Below, piece by piece: positions 52,739-61,159 of a stretch of DNA of 64,000 bases (its first letter is position 1; each line of letters starts with the position of its first letter). This DNA is from CBDFLA01 sp965248915 (lineage in GTDB: Bacteria; Pseudomonadota; Alphaproteobacteria; M2410). The notes beneath the pieces are model-generated. The model was given only the letters and a program-made list of their open reading frames with translations. It did not search any database and was not told where the DNA came from. The translations under genes were made by a program, and so were the position numbers. The DNA lies in the NCBI GenBank assembly GCA_965248915.1, contig OZ252216.1, positions 1,116,001 through 1,180,000 on the forward strand, in the 5' to 3' direction.

Positions 52739-53560
52739 ATGGCGTTTGACCCCCCTAAGGACCTAAGAAACATCAAGTCTCTCCTTGAGATCATGGCCCG
52801 CTTACGCGCGCCTCAAGGCGGCTGCCCTTGGGATCTAGAGCAGACGTATGACACCATCGCTCCATACACTCTAGAAGAAGCCTATGAGGTCGCCGATGCC
52901 ATTGAGCGCAAAGACTTTAAAAGTCTAAAGGACGAACTCGGCGATCTTCTCTTCCAGGTGGTCTATTACACGCAAATGGCATTAGAAGATGGCCATTTCA
53001 ATTTCGCTGACGTTCTTCAGAATGTTTGCGAGAAGATGATCCGCCGCCACCCGCACGTCTTTGGCGATGCCAACGTTGAGACAGCTGAAGGACAGACCCT
53101 TGCCTGGGAGGAAATGAAAGCCAAGGAACGCTCAAAACCTGGAGAAGGGGGCGATGAACGCCAACGCACCTTGAGTGGGCTCCCCCTCGCCCTCCCTGCT
53201 CTCGTGCGGGCCGTGAAACTCCAGCGCCGCGCTGCACGAGTTGGGTTCGACTGGCCCTCTAGTCGTGAGGTTTTGGATAAGATCAATGAAGAAATGCTCG
53301 AACTCTCAAACGAACTGGCGGCAGACCCAGAAAGTCCCAAAGTTGCCGAAGAACTCGGTGACCTCTTGTTCGTCTATGCCAATCTCAGCCGTCACCTTGG
53401 TGTTGATGCGGAGGAAACACTCCGCGCCGCCAACGCAAAATTCGAACGTCGATTCGCATTCATCGAAGATCGCTTACACGAGCAAGGCCGCAAACCAAGT
53501 GACGCTGACCTTGAGGAGATGGACAACCTTTGGAATGAAGCAAAGAAGAGTGGCATTTAA
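52739..53560 (+). CDS. mazG: Nucleoside triphosphate pyrophosphohydrolase MazG
   Basis: A 273-residue protein of the two-domain MazG kind. The first domain shows CPWDLEQTYDTIAPYTLEEAYEV, DELGDLLFQVVYYTQMA and RHPHVFGD; the second repeats the pattern with VLDKINEEMLELSNEL and EELGDLLFVYANLSRHL. The ExxE-12-28-ExxD metal-binding residues are present. MazG hydrolyses NTPs and dNTPs to monophosphates and pyrophosphate and limits faulty nucleotides or ppGpp. hflX and hfq lie beyond an unrelated gene on the other strand, consistent with alphaproteobacterial order. Confidence 0.94.
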   Translation: MAFDPPKDLRNIKSLLEIMARLRAPQGGCPWDLEQTYDTIAPYTLEEAYEVADAIERKDFKSLKDELGDLLFQVVYYTQMALEDGHFNFADVLQNVCEKMIRRHPHVFGDANVETAEGQTLAWEEMKAKERSKPGEGGDERQRTLSGLPLALPALVRAVKLQRRAARVGFDWPSSREVLDKINEEMLELSNELAADPESPKVAEELGDLLFVYANLSRHLGVDAEETLRAANAKFERRFAFIEDRLHEQGRKPSDADLEEMDNLWNEAKKSGI

Positions 53561-53571
53561 CTCGGTCCACC

Positions 53572-54111
53572 CTACTCCTCAGTACTGGCGGCCGATTTAG
53601 CTTCAAATGTTCTAACAAGCCGTAAGTCTTTCTCCGCGATTTGATCTCTCACTTCCGCGATGAAGGTGTATTCTCCAATTAGATCACCATCTTCGAATTC
53701 AAAGCCAGCATATCCAACCCCGAGTTCAATGGAGTATCCGGGAGGTCGTGATTTGTTCTGCCACAGTTCGACCGGTCCGGATTCCAACAACACTTCGCCA
53801 TCGGGCCCAATCATCGTGTACGCAACGGTCAAGTCACACAAATCATTTGCCGCCACCTGACATCCCGAGAAAATGACAAACCCGACGATCGCTTCGCCGT
53901 CAGTGACTTCACTAGAAGAAGTCATCTGCACGCCATCAGTTGGTTTACCCCAGTTTTCAAGTAGTTGCTCGGGCTCCGACGTCAAAATCAGCATCGCTCC
54001 AAAATCGCCGACAGACTTTCGCCATTCACTATCAGGCACGGGTTCGCCTTCGTCGTACCAAATATTGGTCAAAACGACTGCGGCAAGCAAGGTAGCCGAT
54101 AGAATGTGCAT
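53572..54111 (-). CDS. Hypothetical exported protein
   Basis: A 179-residue protein with a short hydrophobic N-terminus (LSATLLAAVVLTNIW) that is probably a signal peptide. The mature part is acidic and beta-rich, with two Cys (FSGCQVAANDLCDLTV) that may be disulfide-bonded and a YTMIGPDGEVL/PPGYSIELGVGYAGFEFEDGD region like a small beta-sandwich. No family name is certain. It lies between mazG (convergent, 11 bases) and hflX (upstream on the same strand, 74 bases). Confidence 0.75.
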   Translation of the reverse strand: MHILSATLLAAVVLTNIWYDEGEPVPDSEWRKSVGDFGAMLILTSEPEQLLENWGKPTDGVQMTSSSEVTDGEAIVGFVIFSGCQVAANDLCDLTVAYTMIGPDGEVLLESGPVELWQNKSRPPGYSIELGVGYAGFEFEDGDLIGEYTFIAEVRDQIAEKDLRLVRTFEAKSAASTEE

Positions 54112-54185
54112 GCTGCGTTCCAGAATGTCATCGATGAAGGTGCGATTGGGTCAGCTTAACACTGTATGCGGGTGTCGCAATAGAG

Positions 54186-55550
54186 CTATTCCGCCGCCTC
54201 ATCTTCGATTTCATCCACCGGAACAATGCCGAGTTCTTTCTCCGCCCGCCCGAGATTAGCCGGCGTGATCTCAACGAGGAAACGTGAGGTCTCCTCACCA
54301 TTGTCCTGTTCAATGATGCGGGCATGTTCATGCAGCCAACTCATGGCGCGGCCATTTTCTGAACTGATCTCGTAAGCGACAACAACGTCGTTCTTCGCTA
54401 GATTTTTCTCAACAAGGGCAAGCAGCTCATCTATGCCGTCGCCGGAAATGGCCGACACCGCCACGCTACTCTCGCACAGCCGCGTCAATGAAATGACACG
54501 GTCTCGATCTCCTTCACCAAGAAGATCAATCTTGTTCAATGTTTCGATGATGCAAGTGCTACTCTCATCTATGCCAAGTTGTTTAAGAACAGCGTGGACG
54601 TCTTCTCTTTCCGCCTGAGCGTGGGTGCCCGAAACGTCACTCACATGCAAGATGACATCTGCCTCCAAAACCTCTTCCAGTGTGGCTCGAAAAGCGGCGA
54701 TCAAATCAGTTGGAAGATCGGATATGAAGCCCACAGTGTCAGAGAGAATGATCTTCTTGCCTCCCGGCAAGATGAGCTCCCGCATTGTCGGATCAAGCGT
54801 CGCGAAGAGCAAGTTCTCGGCAAACACTTCCGCATTGGTAAGGCGATTAAAGAGGGTCGACTTGCCAGCGTTTGTATAGCCTACTATGGCGACGATCGGA
54901 TATGGCACCCGTCGGCGCCCTGCCCTTTGCAGTTCTCGTGTGCTCACCACAGTCTCGAGTTGCCGTTTGAGTTTGACGATACGCTCGTCGATAAGCCTGC
55001 GATCAGCCTCAATCTGGGTTTCTCCAGGCCCTCCGACAAAACCCAGGCCCCCTCTTTGCCGCTCCAAGTGAGTCCAGGAGCGCACCAAACGGCTCTTCTG
55101 GTAAGTTAAATGGGCTAATTCAACTTGTAACCGTCCTTCCCGTGTACGGGCGCGCGCGCTAAAGATCTCTAATATAAGTCCAGCCCGATCAAGAACTTTG
55201 GTCTTCCATTCTCGTTCGAGGTTTCTCTGCTGCACCGGTGTCAGGCTGCCGTCAACGATGGCCAAGTCAATTTCGAGGGCCGCCATATATCCTGCGAACT
55301 CTTCAACCTTTCCTTTGCCGAAGAGTGTTGCGGGACGCATCCTCTTGATATGTGTGATTGAACGGTCAACGACATTGAGCTCGATAGCTCTCGCAAGTCC
55401 GTATGCCTCGTTAAGCCGGTCTTCGGCGCTGCGGTCATGAGGCTTCTTTCGACCCGGCAAATCCGGGTGTATGACATAGGTCCGCACATGCTGAGCGCTC
55501 TCGCCATCTCCCCCATCGGAAAGTAGATTCTGGTGTTGAAACTCGACCAA
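54186..55550 (-). CDS. hflX: GTPase HflX
   Basis: About 454 residues. An N-terminal HflX domain (EFAGYMAALEIDLAIVDGSLTPVQQRNLEREW) precedes the G domain: P-loop VGYTNAGKSTLFNRLT (about 240), switch DPTMRELILPGGKKIILSDTVGFISDLP, and NKIDLLGE. HflX splits stalled ribosomes after stress. The start is TTG at 55548-55550, placed one base after the hfq stop and preceded by GGAAGAAG, giving the opening VEFQHQNLLS; frames further upstream lie over hfq. hfq-hflX pairing is a classical arrangement. Confidence 0.94.
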   Translation of the reverse strand: MVEFQHQNLLSDGGDGESAQHVRTYVIHPDLPGRKKPHDRSAEDRLNEAYGLARAIELNVVDRSITHIKRMRPATLFGKGKVEEFAGYMAALEIDLAIVDGSLTPVQQRNLEREWKTKVLDRAGLILEIFSARARTREGRLQVELAHLTYQKSRLVRSWTHLERQRGGLGFVGGPGETQIEADRRLIDERIVKLKRQLETVVSTRELQRAGRRRVPYPIVAIVGYTNAGKSTLFNRLTNAEVFAENLLFATLDPTMRELILPGGKKIILSDTVGFISDLPTDLIAAFRATLEEVLEADVILHVSDVSGTHAQAEREDVHAVLKQLGIDESSTCIIETLNKIDLLGEGDRDRVISLTRLCESSVAVSAISGDGIDELLALVEKNLAKNDVVVAYEISSENGRAMSWLHEHARIIEQDNGEETSRFLVEITPANLGRAEKELGIVPVDEIEDEAAE

Positions 55551-55551
55551 A

Positions 55552-55800
55552 TTAGTCTTCTTCCGCCGCCTCGCCTTCAAACAATTGTATCGGCCCGCCA
55601 GGCATAATCGTCGAAATCGCGTGTTTGTAAACGAGTTGAGAGTGTCCATCTCTGCGCAGGAGGACACAGAAATTGTCAAACCACGTAATGACGCCCTGCA
55701 GCTTCACGCCGTTGACCAAGAAAACGGTGAGTGGAACTTTGCTACGTCGGACATGATTGAGAAATGTATCTTGCAGATTCTGCATTTTGTCGTTGCCCAT
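55552..55800 (-). CDS. hfq: RNA chaperone Hfq
   Basis: An 82-residue Sm-like protein with Sm1 (NGVKLQGVITWFDNFCVLLRR) and Sm2 (QLVYKHAISTIMPG) motifs: the YKHAI element with Lys and His for the U-binding proximal face is intact. The acidic tail EGEAAEED is short, as in many alphaproteobacteria. It forms hexamers that pair small RNAs with mRNAs. A second Met at residue 6 (MQNLQD) could be the true start. Downstream hflX is separated by one base. Confidence 0.97.
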   Translation of the reverse strand: MGNDKMQNLQDTFLNHVRRSKVPLTVFLVNGVKLQGVITWFDNFCVLLRRDGHSQLVYKHAISTIMPGGPIQLFEGEAAEED

Positions 55801-55974
55801 GGGTTGGTCCCACTTTTTTCCAGCCGTAATGTTCGCTGGATTGTTGAGAATAGATCTGGCGCTTAAGATAACTATCCGACAAGAAACGGCAACGCTTTGT
55901 TTGCGAATTTTCCATACTTATTCAAAGTCCATGACGGACTTACGATTGCGAAGAATATTGATGACTTTTTGGAA

Positions 55975-56832
55975 CTATGTGTCTTCCACAGCTGTGAAAT
56001 AGGCGTCTCGCAGGGCTTTTGCAACAGGTCCCGGCGCGCCATCTCCGACAGAAGTGCCGTCTACCGCCACAATCGGCAATACGTAAGCTGACGCAGACGT
56101 CATGAATGCTTCACACGCCATTTGGGCTTCACGTGGTGTGAATGGCTGTTCGACCAATTTGAGCCCCCTTGCCTTTGCGACTTTGACCAACGTCGCCCGC
56201 GTAATCCCCGCCAGTATGCCTCTATCGAGCTGACGCGTTTGCAGTTCTTGGTTCTGCGTCACGATCCAGGCGTTCGAGGAAGAACCTTCGGTGACACATC
56301 CGACCGCATCTACGAACCAAGCTTCATAGGCACCCGCTAACTTGGCATCTTGTTTGGCGAGCACGTTGGGGAGCAGTCCTATCGTTTTAATATCGCACCG
56401 AGCCCACCGAGTATCAGGCGTAGTTGAGACGCTGACGCCGGTCTCAAAGCGAGCCTCAATAGCATCCATATTTAGAGATTTCGCGGTGACAATTATCGAC
56501 TGAGGTGTCGACGGTGTGGGAAATGCGTGGTCCCGTGATGCGGTTCCGCGAGTTACTTGGATGTAGATGAGACCCGACTTGACCCGATTTCTTCGCGCAA
56601 CCTCCCGCATAATCAACCGAAGTACAGGCTGGGACACCGGCATCTGCATCTTCAGCTCCCCAAGGGATCGCTCCAGCCTCTTCAAATGCGGAACTTCATC
56701 TATCAGATTTTCCTGCCGAATAGACACGACTTCATAAACGCCGTCACTAAACTGATAGCCTCGATCTTCAATGTGAACCGATGCGTGGTTGTGAGGGAGG
56801 TATTGTCCATTTACGTACGCGCAGCGTGACAT
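55975..56832 (-). CDS. dat: D-amino-acid aminotransferase (class IV PLP enzyme)
   Basis: About 285 residues. The class IV aminotransferase fold shows AYVNGQYLPHNHASVHIEDRGYQFSDGVYEV, the PLP lysine in CDIKTIGLLPNVLAKQDA (about 145) and VTEGSSSNAWIV. These fit D-alanine aminotransferase, which supplies D-Glu or D-Ala; branched-chain (IlvE) activity is less likely. The ATG at 56830-56832 overlaps the trkH stop as ATGA, so it is translationally coupled; an in-frame ATG at 56844 is possible. The symbol is by family resemblance. Confidence 0.87.
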   Translation of the reverse strand: MSRCAYVNGQYLPHNHASVHIEDRGYQFSDGVYEVVSIRQENLIDEVPHLKRLERSLGELKMQMPVSQPVLRLIMREVARRNRVKSGLIYIQVTRGTASRDHAFPTPSTPQSIIVTAKSLNMDAIEARFETGVSVSTTPDTRWARCDIKTIGLLPNVLAKQDAKLAGAYEAWFVDAVGCVTEGSSSNAWIVTQNQELQTRQLDRGILAGITRATLVKVAKARGLKLVEQPFTPREAQMACEAFMTSASAYVLPIVAVDGTSVGDGAPGPVAKALRDAYFTAVEDT

Positions 56833-58283
56833 CAAACTCTCCAAAATCTCGGGCCCATCAGGGCGAAGACCGCAAGGACCTCAACACGACCCGCGATCAT
56901 CGCCAAAATGAGGAGTGCGCGAACGTATGAAGGAAAGTCAGAGTAAGTCGTTTCACCGGCTGTGACCGCATCCAGCGCTGGCCCTGCATTCATGACAATC
57001 GAGATCGAGCCTGCAATCGCGGTCTCGAAATCAAATCCCGCGAAAGTAATGATCAAAGCAGTAATTGCCGTAACAGCCATAAAGGCGAGAAAAAGCCCCC
57101 ACACCCCGGACATTGTTTCATCAGGTACCCGCCGGTCGTTGAAGGAATAGTGAAACTGGCCATGAGGAAAACACAGTCGCTTCATTTCATGCATACTATG
57201 TTGAATGAGTAGACTAAATCTGGCGATTTTGAACCCGCCGGTGGTGGAAATTGCGGCGCCACCAATCAAAACTGGAAACAGCAGAACCATCGGAAGACCC
57301 CCGGCAACACTTGAAGCCGAAATTGACCATCCAGTTGTCGACAACATGGCCGTTGCATCGAAAACACTCGCCCATAGGTCTGATGGGTTTCCCATAGCTG
57401 AGTACGTCAACCAGAAAGCCAAAACACATAGTATGAAGAAGAGCCCATATTGCCGAGTTTCGAGATCCTGGCGATACCCTTCGAATTTGCCTCTGATACC
57501 GCGCCAATGAAGGAAGAGATTCAGTGAAGCGAGCGTCATAACCACAAACAGCGTAAGCTCTATGGTTCCGGATCCATATGCCTCAATGCCTCCGGATCGG
57601 GTGATAAAGCCGCCCGTGGAGACAGTGGACATGATCAGGCAAAAGGCCTCCCAAACTGGTAGGCCATCAATCCACAAAAACAAAAAACCTGCAAAGGTGA
57701 TTGCGGAATAGAGCGCGAAAACCGGTGGCGCGGTTTGTCTGATCCGGCCGATGAGGTCATGGGAGAAATCGCCAAACACAAGAGAGGGAAGTTTGACACG
57801 CCGCAGCGGTAGAGAATTTGGTGTCCAGCTTGTGAGCACGTTTGCCGATATGATGACAAAACATCCGCCACCAACCCACTGCAGCAATCCACGCCAAACG
57901 AATATGGCACGGGGTACCTCATTGTAGTCGGTAATGAGCGTCGCGCCCGTTGTGGTCAATCCAGAAGCAGATTCAAACCAAGCATCGACAAGAGTTGGAA
58001 ATCCGTCGGCAATAGCAAACGGAAAACTCGCAAAGAAGGAAACAATCAGGAACCCGAAGACCATCAGGAGAATGCCCTCGCGCACAGCGGTATGATGTGA
58101 GCCGCTACGCAGTGAGAGCATGAGAGCAGCTCCCACAAATCCTGTTACGATGGCGCAGATCAAAAAACCGGAAACCAAGTCGCTCTGCCCATCATCAAAG
58201 GCAAACAAGATGGGAAGCAGCATCAGGCCTGCGAGTAAAACCAACAGCCATCCGAGAATATGAAAGACGGGCCCGACCTGCAT
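56832..58283 (-). CDS. trkH: Trk potassium uptake system membrane component
   Basis: A 483-residue channel protein with about ten membrane helices in four M1-P-M2 units. Selectivity-loop elements are visible as SASGLTTTGATL, MSTVSTGGFI, AMLSTTGWS and MNAGPALDAVT. TrkH passes K+ (with H+ or Na+) under control of the TrkA ring. It lies 19 bases after trkA on the same strand and precedes dat with overlapping codons, so trkA-trkH-dat is an operon. Confidence 0.95.
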   Translation of the reverse strand: MQVGPVFHILGWLLVLLAGLMLLPILFAFDDGQSDLVSGFLICAIVTGFVGAALMLSLRSGSHHTAVREGILLMVFGFLIVSFFASFPFAIADGFPTLVDAWFESASGLTTTGATLITDYNEVPRAIFVWRGLLQWVGGGCFVIISANVLTSWTPNSLPLRRVKLPSLVFGDFSHDLIGRIRQTAPPVFALYSAITFAGFLFLWIDGLPVWEAFCLIMSTVSTGGFITRSGGIEAYGSGTIELTLFVVMTLASLNLFLHWRGIRGKFEGYRQDLETRQYGLFFILCVLAFWLTYSAMGNPSDLWASVFDATAMLSTTGWSISASSVAGGLPMVLLFPVLIGGAAISTTGGFKIARFSLLIQHSMHEMKRLCFPHGQFHYSFNDRRVPDETMSGVWGLFLAFMAVTAITALIITFAGFDFETAIAGSISIVMNAGPALDAVTAGETTYSDFPSYVRALLILAMIAGRVEVLAVFALMGPRFWRV

Positions 58284-58302
58284 GTCAAAGTCCTAGCACA
58301 AT

Positions 58303-59679
58303 TTAGAAATACTCCAGGCTTACGCGGAACATGCGTTCAACGCGTCGAACAACATCTCGTTGGGCAAAGAGAATGACCTTATCATGGGTCCGAACCTCGG
58401 TTCCCCCACGCGGGATGATGATCTCACCCTCCCGCACGATGGCTCCAATAATCAGACCGTCCGGTAGATCCGCGTCCCGTAAAGGCTTGCCGACCAGTGG
58501 CGAAGTCTCTAAGGCTTCCGCTTCAATAACTTCAGCCGCACCATCTTCCACGGAATACAAATCACGAATCCGGCCGCGCCTAACATGGCGCAACACGGTC
58601 GATACCGTGGAAGCGCGCGGATCAATGAAAGCATCGATGCCAAGCGGCGCTGACAATGAGGCGTAAGTGCGATCATTGATCAAACAGAGCGCGCGCTGAC
58701 AACCTTCCTTTTTGGCGAGCACGCATGCGAGCACATTCGCTTCATCTTGGTTAGTCAGCGCGACGATTGTTTCGGCTTCGTGAATGCCCGCTTCACGCAT
58801 AATCTCTGAATCCAAACCATCTCCGCTTAGCACGACCGTTCTATCCAAACTGTCAGCGATTAACTCGGCTCGTTTCTTGTCCTTTTCGACAATCTTAACG
58901 TTGTGCTTGACGCCTTGCCGCTCAAGTTCGCGACCCAAATAGAGACCAATATTGCCTCCACCGACAATCACAACACGGCGAGCCTCTTTTTCTTCGTGGC
59001 CAAAAATATCCAAGGTCCGCTGCACATGGCTCGACTCGGCAATCAAATAGATATCGTCGCCAATCATCATTTGATCAGTTGGTTTGGGGACAAAGACCTT
59101 TCCGCCTCGCGTGATCCCCACAACAATGGCAGCAAGGTCCGGGAAGAGCTCGGTCAACTGTTTCAATTGGGTGTCGACGATTGGGCAATCTTCTTCAAGG
59201 TGAACACCAATCAATTGTACTCTCTGATCTGAGAAATCTCGCGTGACAAAAGCACCTGGTACCGCCAAGCGGCGTAGGATCGACTTGGCCACTTCGAGCT
59301 CCGGGGATATGATGACATCAATCGGCATATGATCGCGACTGAACAGATCACTCCAGGCTTGATTGAGATAGCTCTGCGCGCGAACCCTCGCGACCTTCAA
59401 CGGAACACTAAAGATTGAATGCCCGACTTGGGCCGCCACCATGTTGACTTCATCAAAGTAAGTCACCGCGATCAGCATGTCCGCATCACGTGCGCCGGCA
59501 CGATCAAGTACATCTGGGTGCGCACCGTGCCCGACGACGCCTTGAACGTCCAATTGCTCCACAATCTGGCCAATGAGTTCAGAGGATTGATCGATCACCG
59601 TGACGTGGTTCTCTTCCGCCGCGAGTTCTCGCGCGATCCCAAAGCCGACCTGACCGGCTCCGCAGATAATGACTTTCAT
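58303..59679 (-). CDS. trkA: Trk potassium uptake regulatory subunit
   Basis: A 458-residue protein with two RCK units. Rossmann motifs are ICGAGQVGFGIARELA at the N-terminus and VIVGGGNIGLYLGRELE near residue 232, each followed by a TrkA-C subdomain (ending at about 215 and 455). TrkA binds NAD(H)/ATP and gates TrkH. It follows ntrX by 53 bases on the same strand, consistent with the widespread ntrYX-trkAH synteny of alphaproteobacteria. Confidence 0.95.
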   Translation of the reverse strand: MKVIICGAGQVGFGIARELAAEENHVTVIDQSSELIGQIVEQLDVQGVVGHGAHPDVLDRAGARDADMLIAVTYFDEVNMVAAQVGHSIFSVPLKVARVRAQSYLNQAWSDLFSRDHMPIDVIISPELEVAKSILRRLAVPGAFVTRDFSDQRVQLIGVHLEEDCPIVDTQLKQLTELFPDLAAIVVGITRGGKVFVPKPTDQMMIGDDIYLIAESSHVQRTLDIFGHEEKEARRVVIVGGGNIGLYLGRELERQGVKHNVKIVEKDKKRAELIADSLDRTVVLSGDGLDSEIMREAGIHEAETIVALTNQDEANVLACVLAKKEGCQRALCLINDRTYASLSAPLGIDAFIDPRASTVSTVLRHVRRGRIRDLYSVEDGAAEVIEAEALETSPLVGKPLRDADLPDGLIIGAIVREGEIIIPRGGTEVRTHDKVILFAQRDVVRRVERMFRVSLEYF

Positions 59680-59732
59680 AACCGCCGAAATCTCCCAATT
59701 GGGTCAATCTCTCCAGGAAAGGATGGGGAGCC

Positions 59733-61151
59733 TTACGCTTTAACGCTAGCTTTTGGTTCAATGTCAGGCTGTTGTTGCCTTTGGTTAGGATTGATGCCTA
59801 ACGATTTAAGTTTACGGTGTAAAGCGGAACGCTCCATGCCGATGAAAGCGGCAGTCCGAGAGATATTGCCACCAAAGCGGTTGATCTGTGCCATCAAGTA
59901 CTCCCGCTCAAAATGTTCGCGCGCCTCGCGCAGAGGCAATGAGATCACTTGCTCTGCGTTTCGCGATGGCAGTGCAGGTGTAGATTCTCCGACTTCTGAA
60001 GGCAACATATCAGCAGTTAGGATACCACTCTCACTATCTATGCCAAGTATCAGAAGACGTTCAACATTATTGCGAAGTTGTCTGACATTTCCTGGCCAGT
60101 CATGTGTTTGAAGCATTGCCATTGTATCTTCGCCAACTTTCAGGACAGGGAGCCCGGACGCCTCTGCAAATCGTTGCATAAAATGATCGACCAACAAGGG
60201 GACGTCTTCGCGACGATCAGCCAGATCTGGCATTTCAATGGGGACCACGTTGAGGCGATGAAAGAGGTCCTCCCGGAACCGTCCCGTAGCGATTTCTGCA
60301 CGCAGATCTCTTGTGGTCGCTGAAATCACCCGTACATCAACTTTGACGATGGATCCACCCCCCACTCGTTGGAAGGTTTGATCGATCAATACGCGCAACA
60401 ATTTGCTCTGGGTCTCGAGGGGCATTTCAACAACTTCATCGAGAAACAGGGTGCCCCCGTGCGCTCGTTCAAAGACGCCCGTGCGACGAGGCGTATCCGG
60501 GGTTGCTTCAACACCAAAGAGTTCCTCTTCAACCCGGTCAGGGGTCATTGTTGCAGCGTTAATGGCCACAAAAGGCGCATCGGCCCGGCGTGACAATGAG
60601 TGACATAATCGGGCGGCGACCTCCTTGCCGGATCCAGCACTTCCAGTAATCAAAATGCGGCTCCCGGTTCCTGCCACCTTGTCAATCAACTGACGGATCT
60701 GGTTAATGGCTTGGCTGGTCCCCACGAGCTCGTCTTCCTGGCCTGCGCGGATCTTGAGCTCTTCATTTTCTTGTTTCAATCGACTTGCTTCTATCGCCCT
60801 ATCAACCGCAATGATCAACCGGTCAGCTTTGAATGGCTTTTCGACAAAGTCGTAAGCCCCACGCTTAATCGCCGCTACCGCCGTCTCAATGTTGCCATGT
60901 CCAGATATGATCACCACCGGCAAATCTGGATGATCCCGTTTGATGGCATCAAGAAGTTCTAAGCCATCCAAACGACTGCCTTGCAGCCAAATGTCGAGGA
61001 CCATGAGCGAGGGCAGTCGACTTCGCACTTCTGAGAGCGCAGTATCACTATCGCCGGCCACCCGAGTTTCATAGCCTTCGTCTTCTAAGATGCCAGATAT
61101 CAAATCTCGGATATCGGATTCATCATCAATGATCAAAACGTCCCGTGCCAT
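59733..61151 (-). CDS. ntrX: NtrX family response regulator
   Basis: A 472-residue regulator. Receiver (1-120) with DD at 9-10, phosphoacceptor Asp53 (VLDIW) and the Lys in VEKPF; AAA+ ATPase (about 140-360) with Walker A TGSAGSGKEVAAR and Walker B GTLFLDEVVEMP; C-terminal Fis-type HTH (NRFGGNISRTAAFIGMERSALHRKLKSLGI). The sigma-54-contacting GAFTGA loop is missing: after EEELFGVEA the chain runs directly to TPDTPRRTGVFERAHGG. It therefore probably does not remodel sigma-54 in the usual way. It follows ntrY by 8 bases and controls nitrogen or redox-related genes in relatives. Confidence 0.95.
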   Translation of the reverse strand: MARDVLIIDDESDIRDLISGILEDEGYETRVAGDSDTALSEVRSRLPSLMVLDIWLQGSRLDGLELLDAIKRDHPDLPVVIISGHGNIETAVAAIKRGAYDFVEKPFKADRLIIAVDRAIEASRLKQENEELKIRAGQEDELVGTSQAINQIRQLIDKVAGTGSRILITGSAGSGKEVAARLCHSLSRRADAPFVAINAATMTPDRVEEELFGVEATPDTPRRTGVFERAHGGTLFLDEVVEMPLETQSKLLRVLIDQTFQRVGGGSIVKVDVRVISATTRDLRAEIATGRFREDLFHRLNVVPIEMPDLADRREDVPLLVDHFMQRFAEASGLPVLKVGEDTMAMLQTHDWPGNVRQLRNNVERLLILGIDSESGILTADMLPSEVGESTPALPSRNAEQVISLPLREAREHFEREYLMAQINRFGGNISRTAAFIGMERSALHRKLKSLGINPNQRQQQPDIEPKASVKA

Positions 61152-61159
61152 GATGTACT

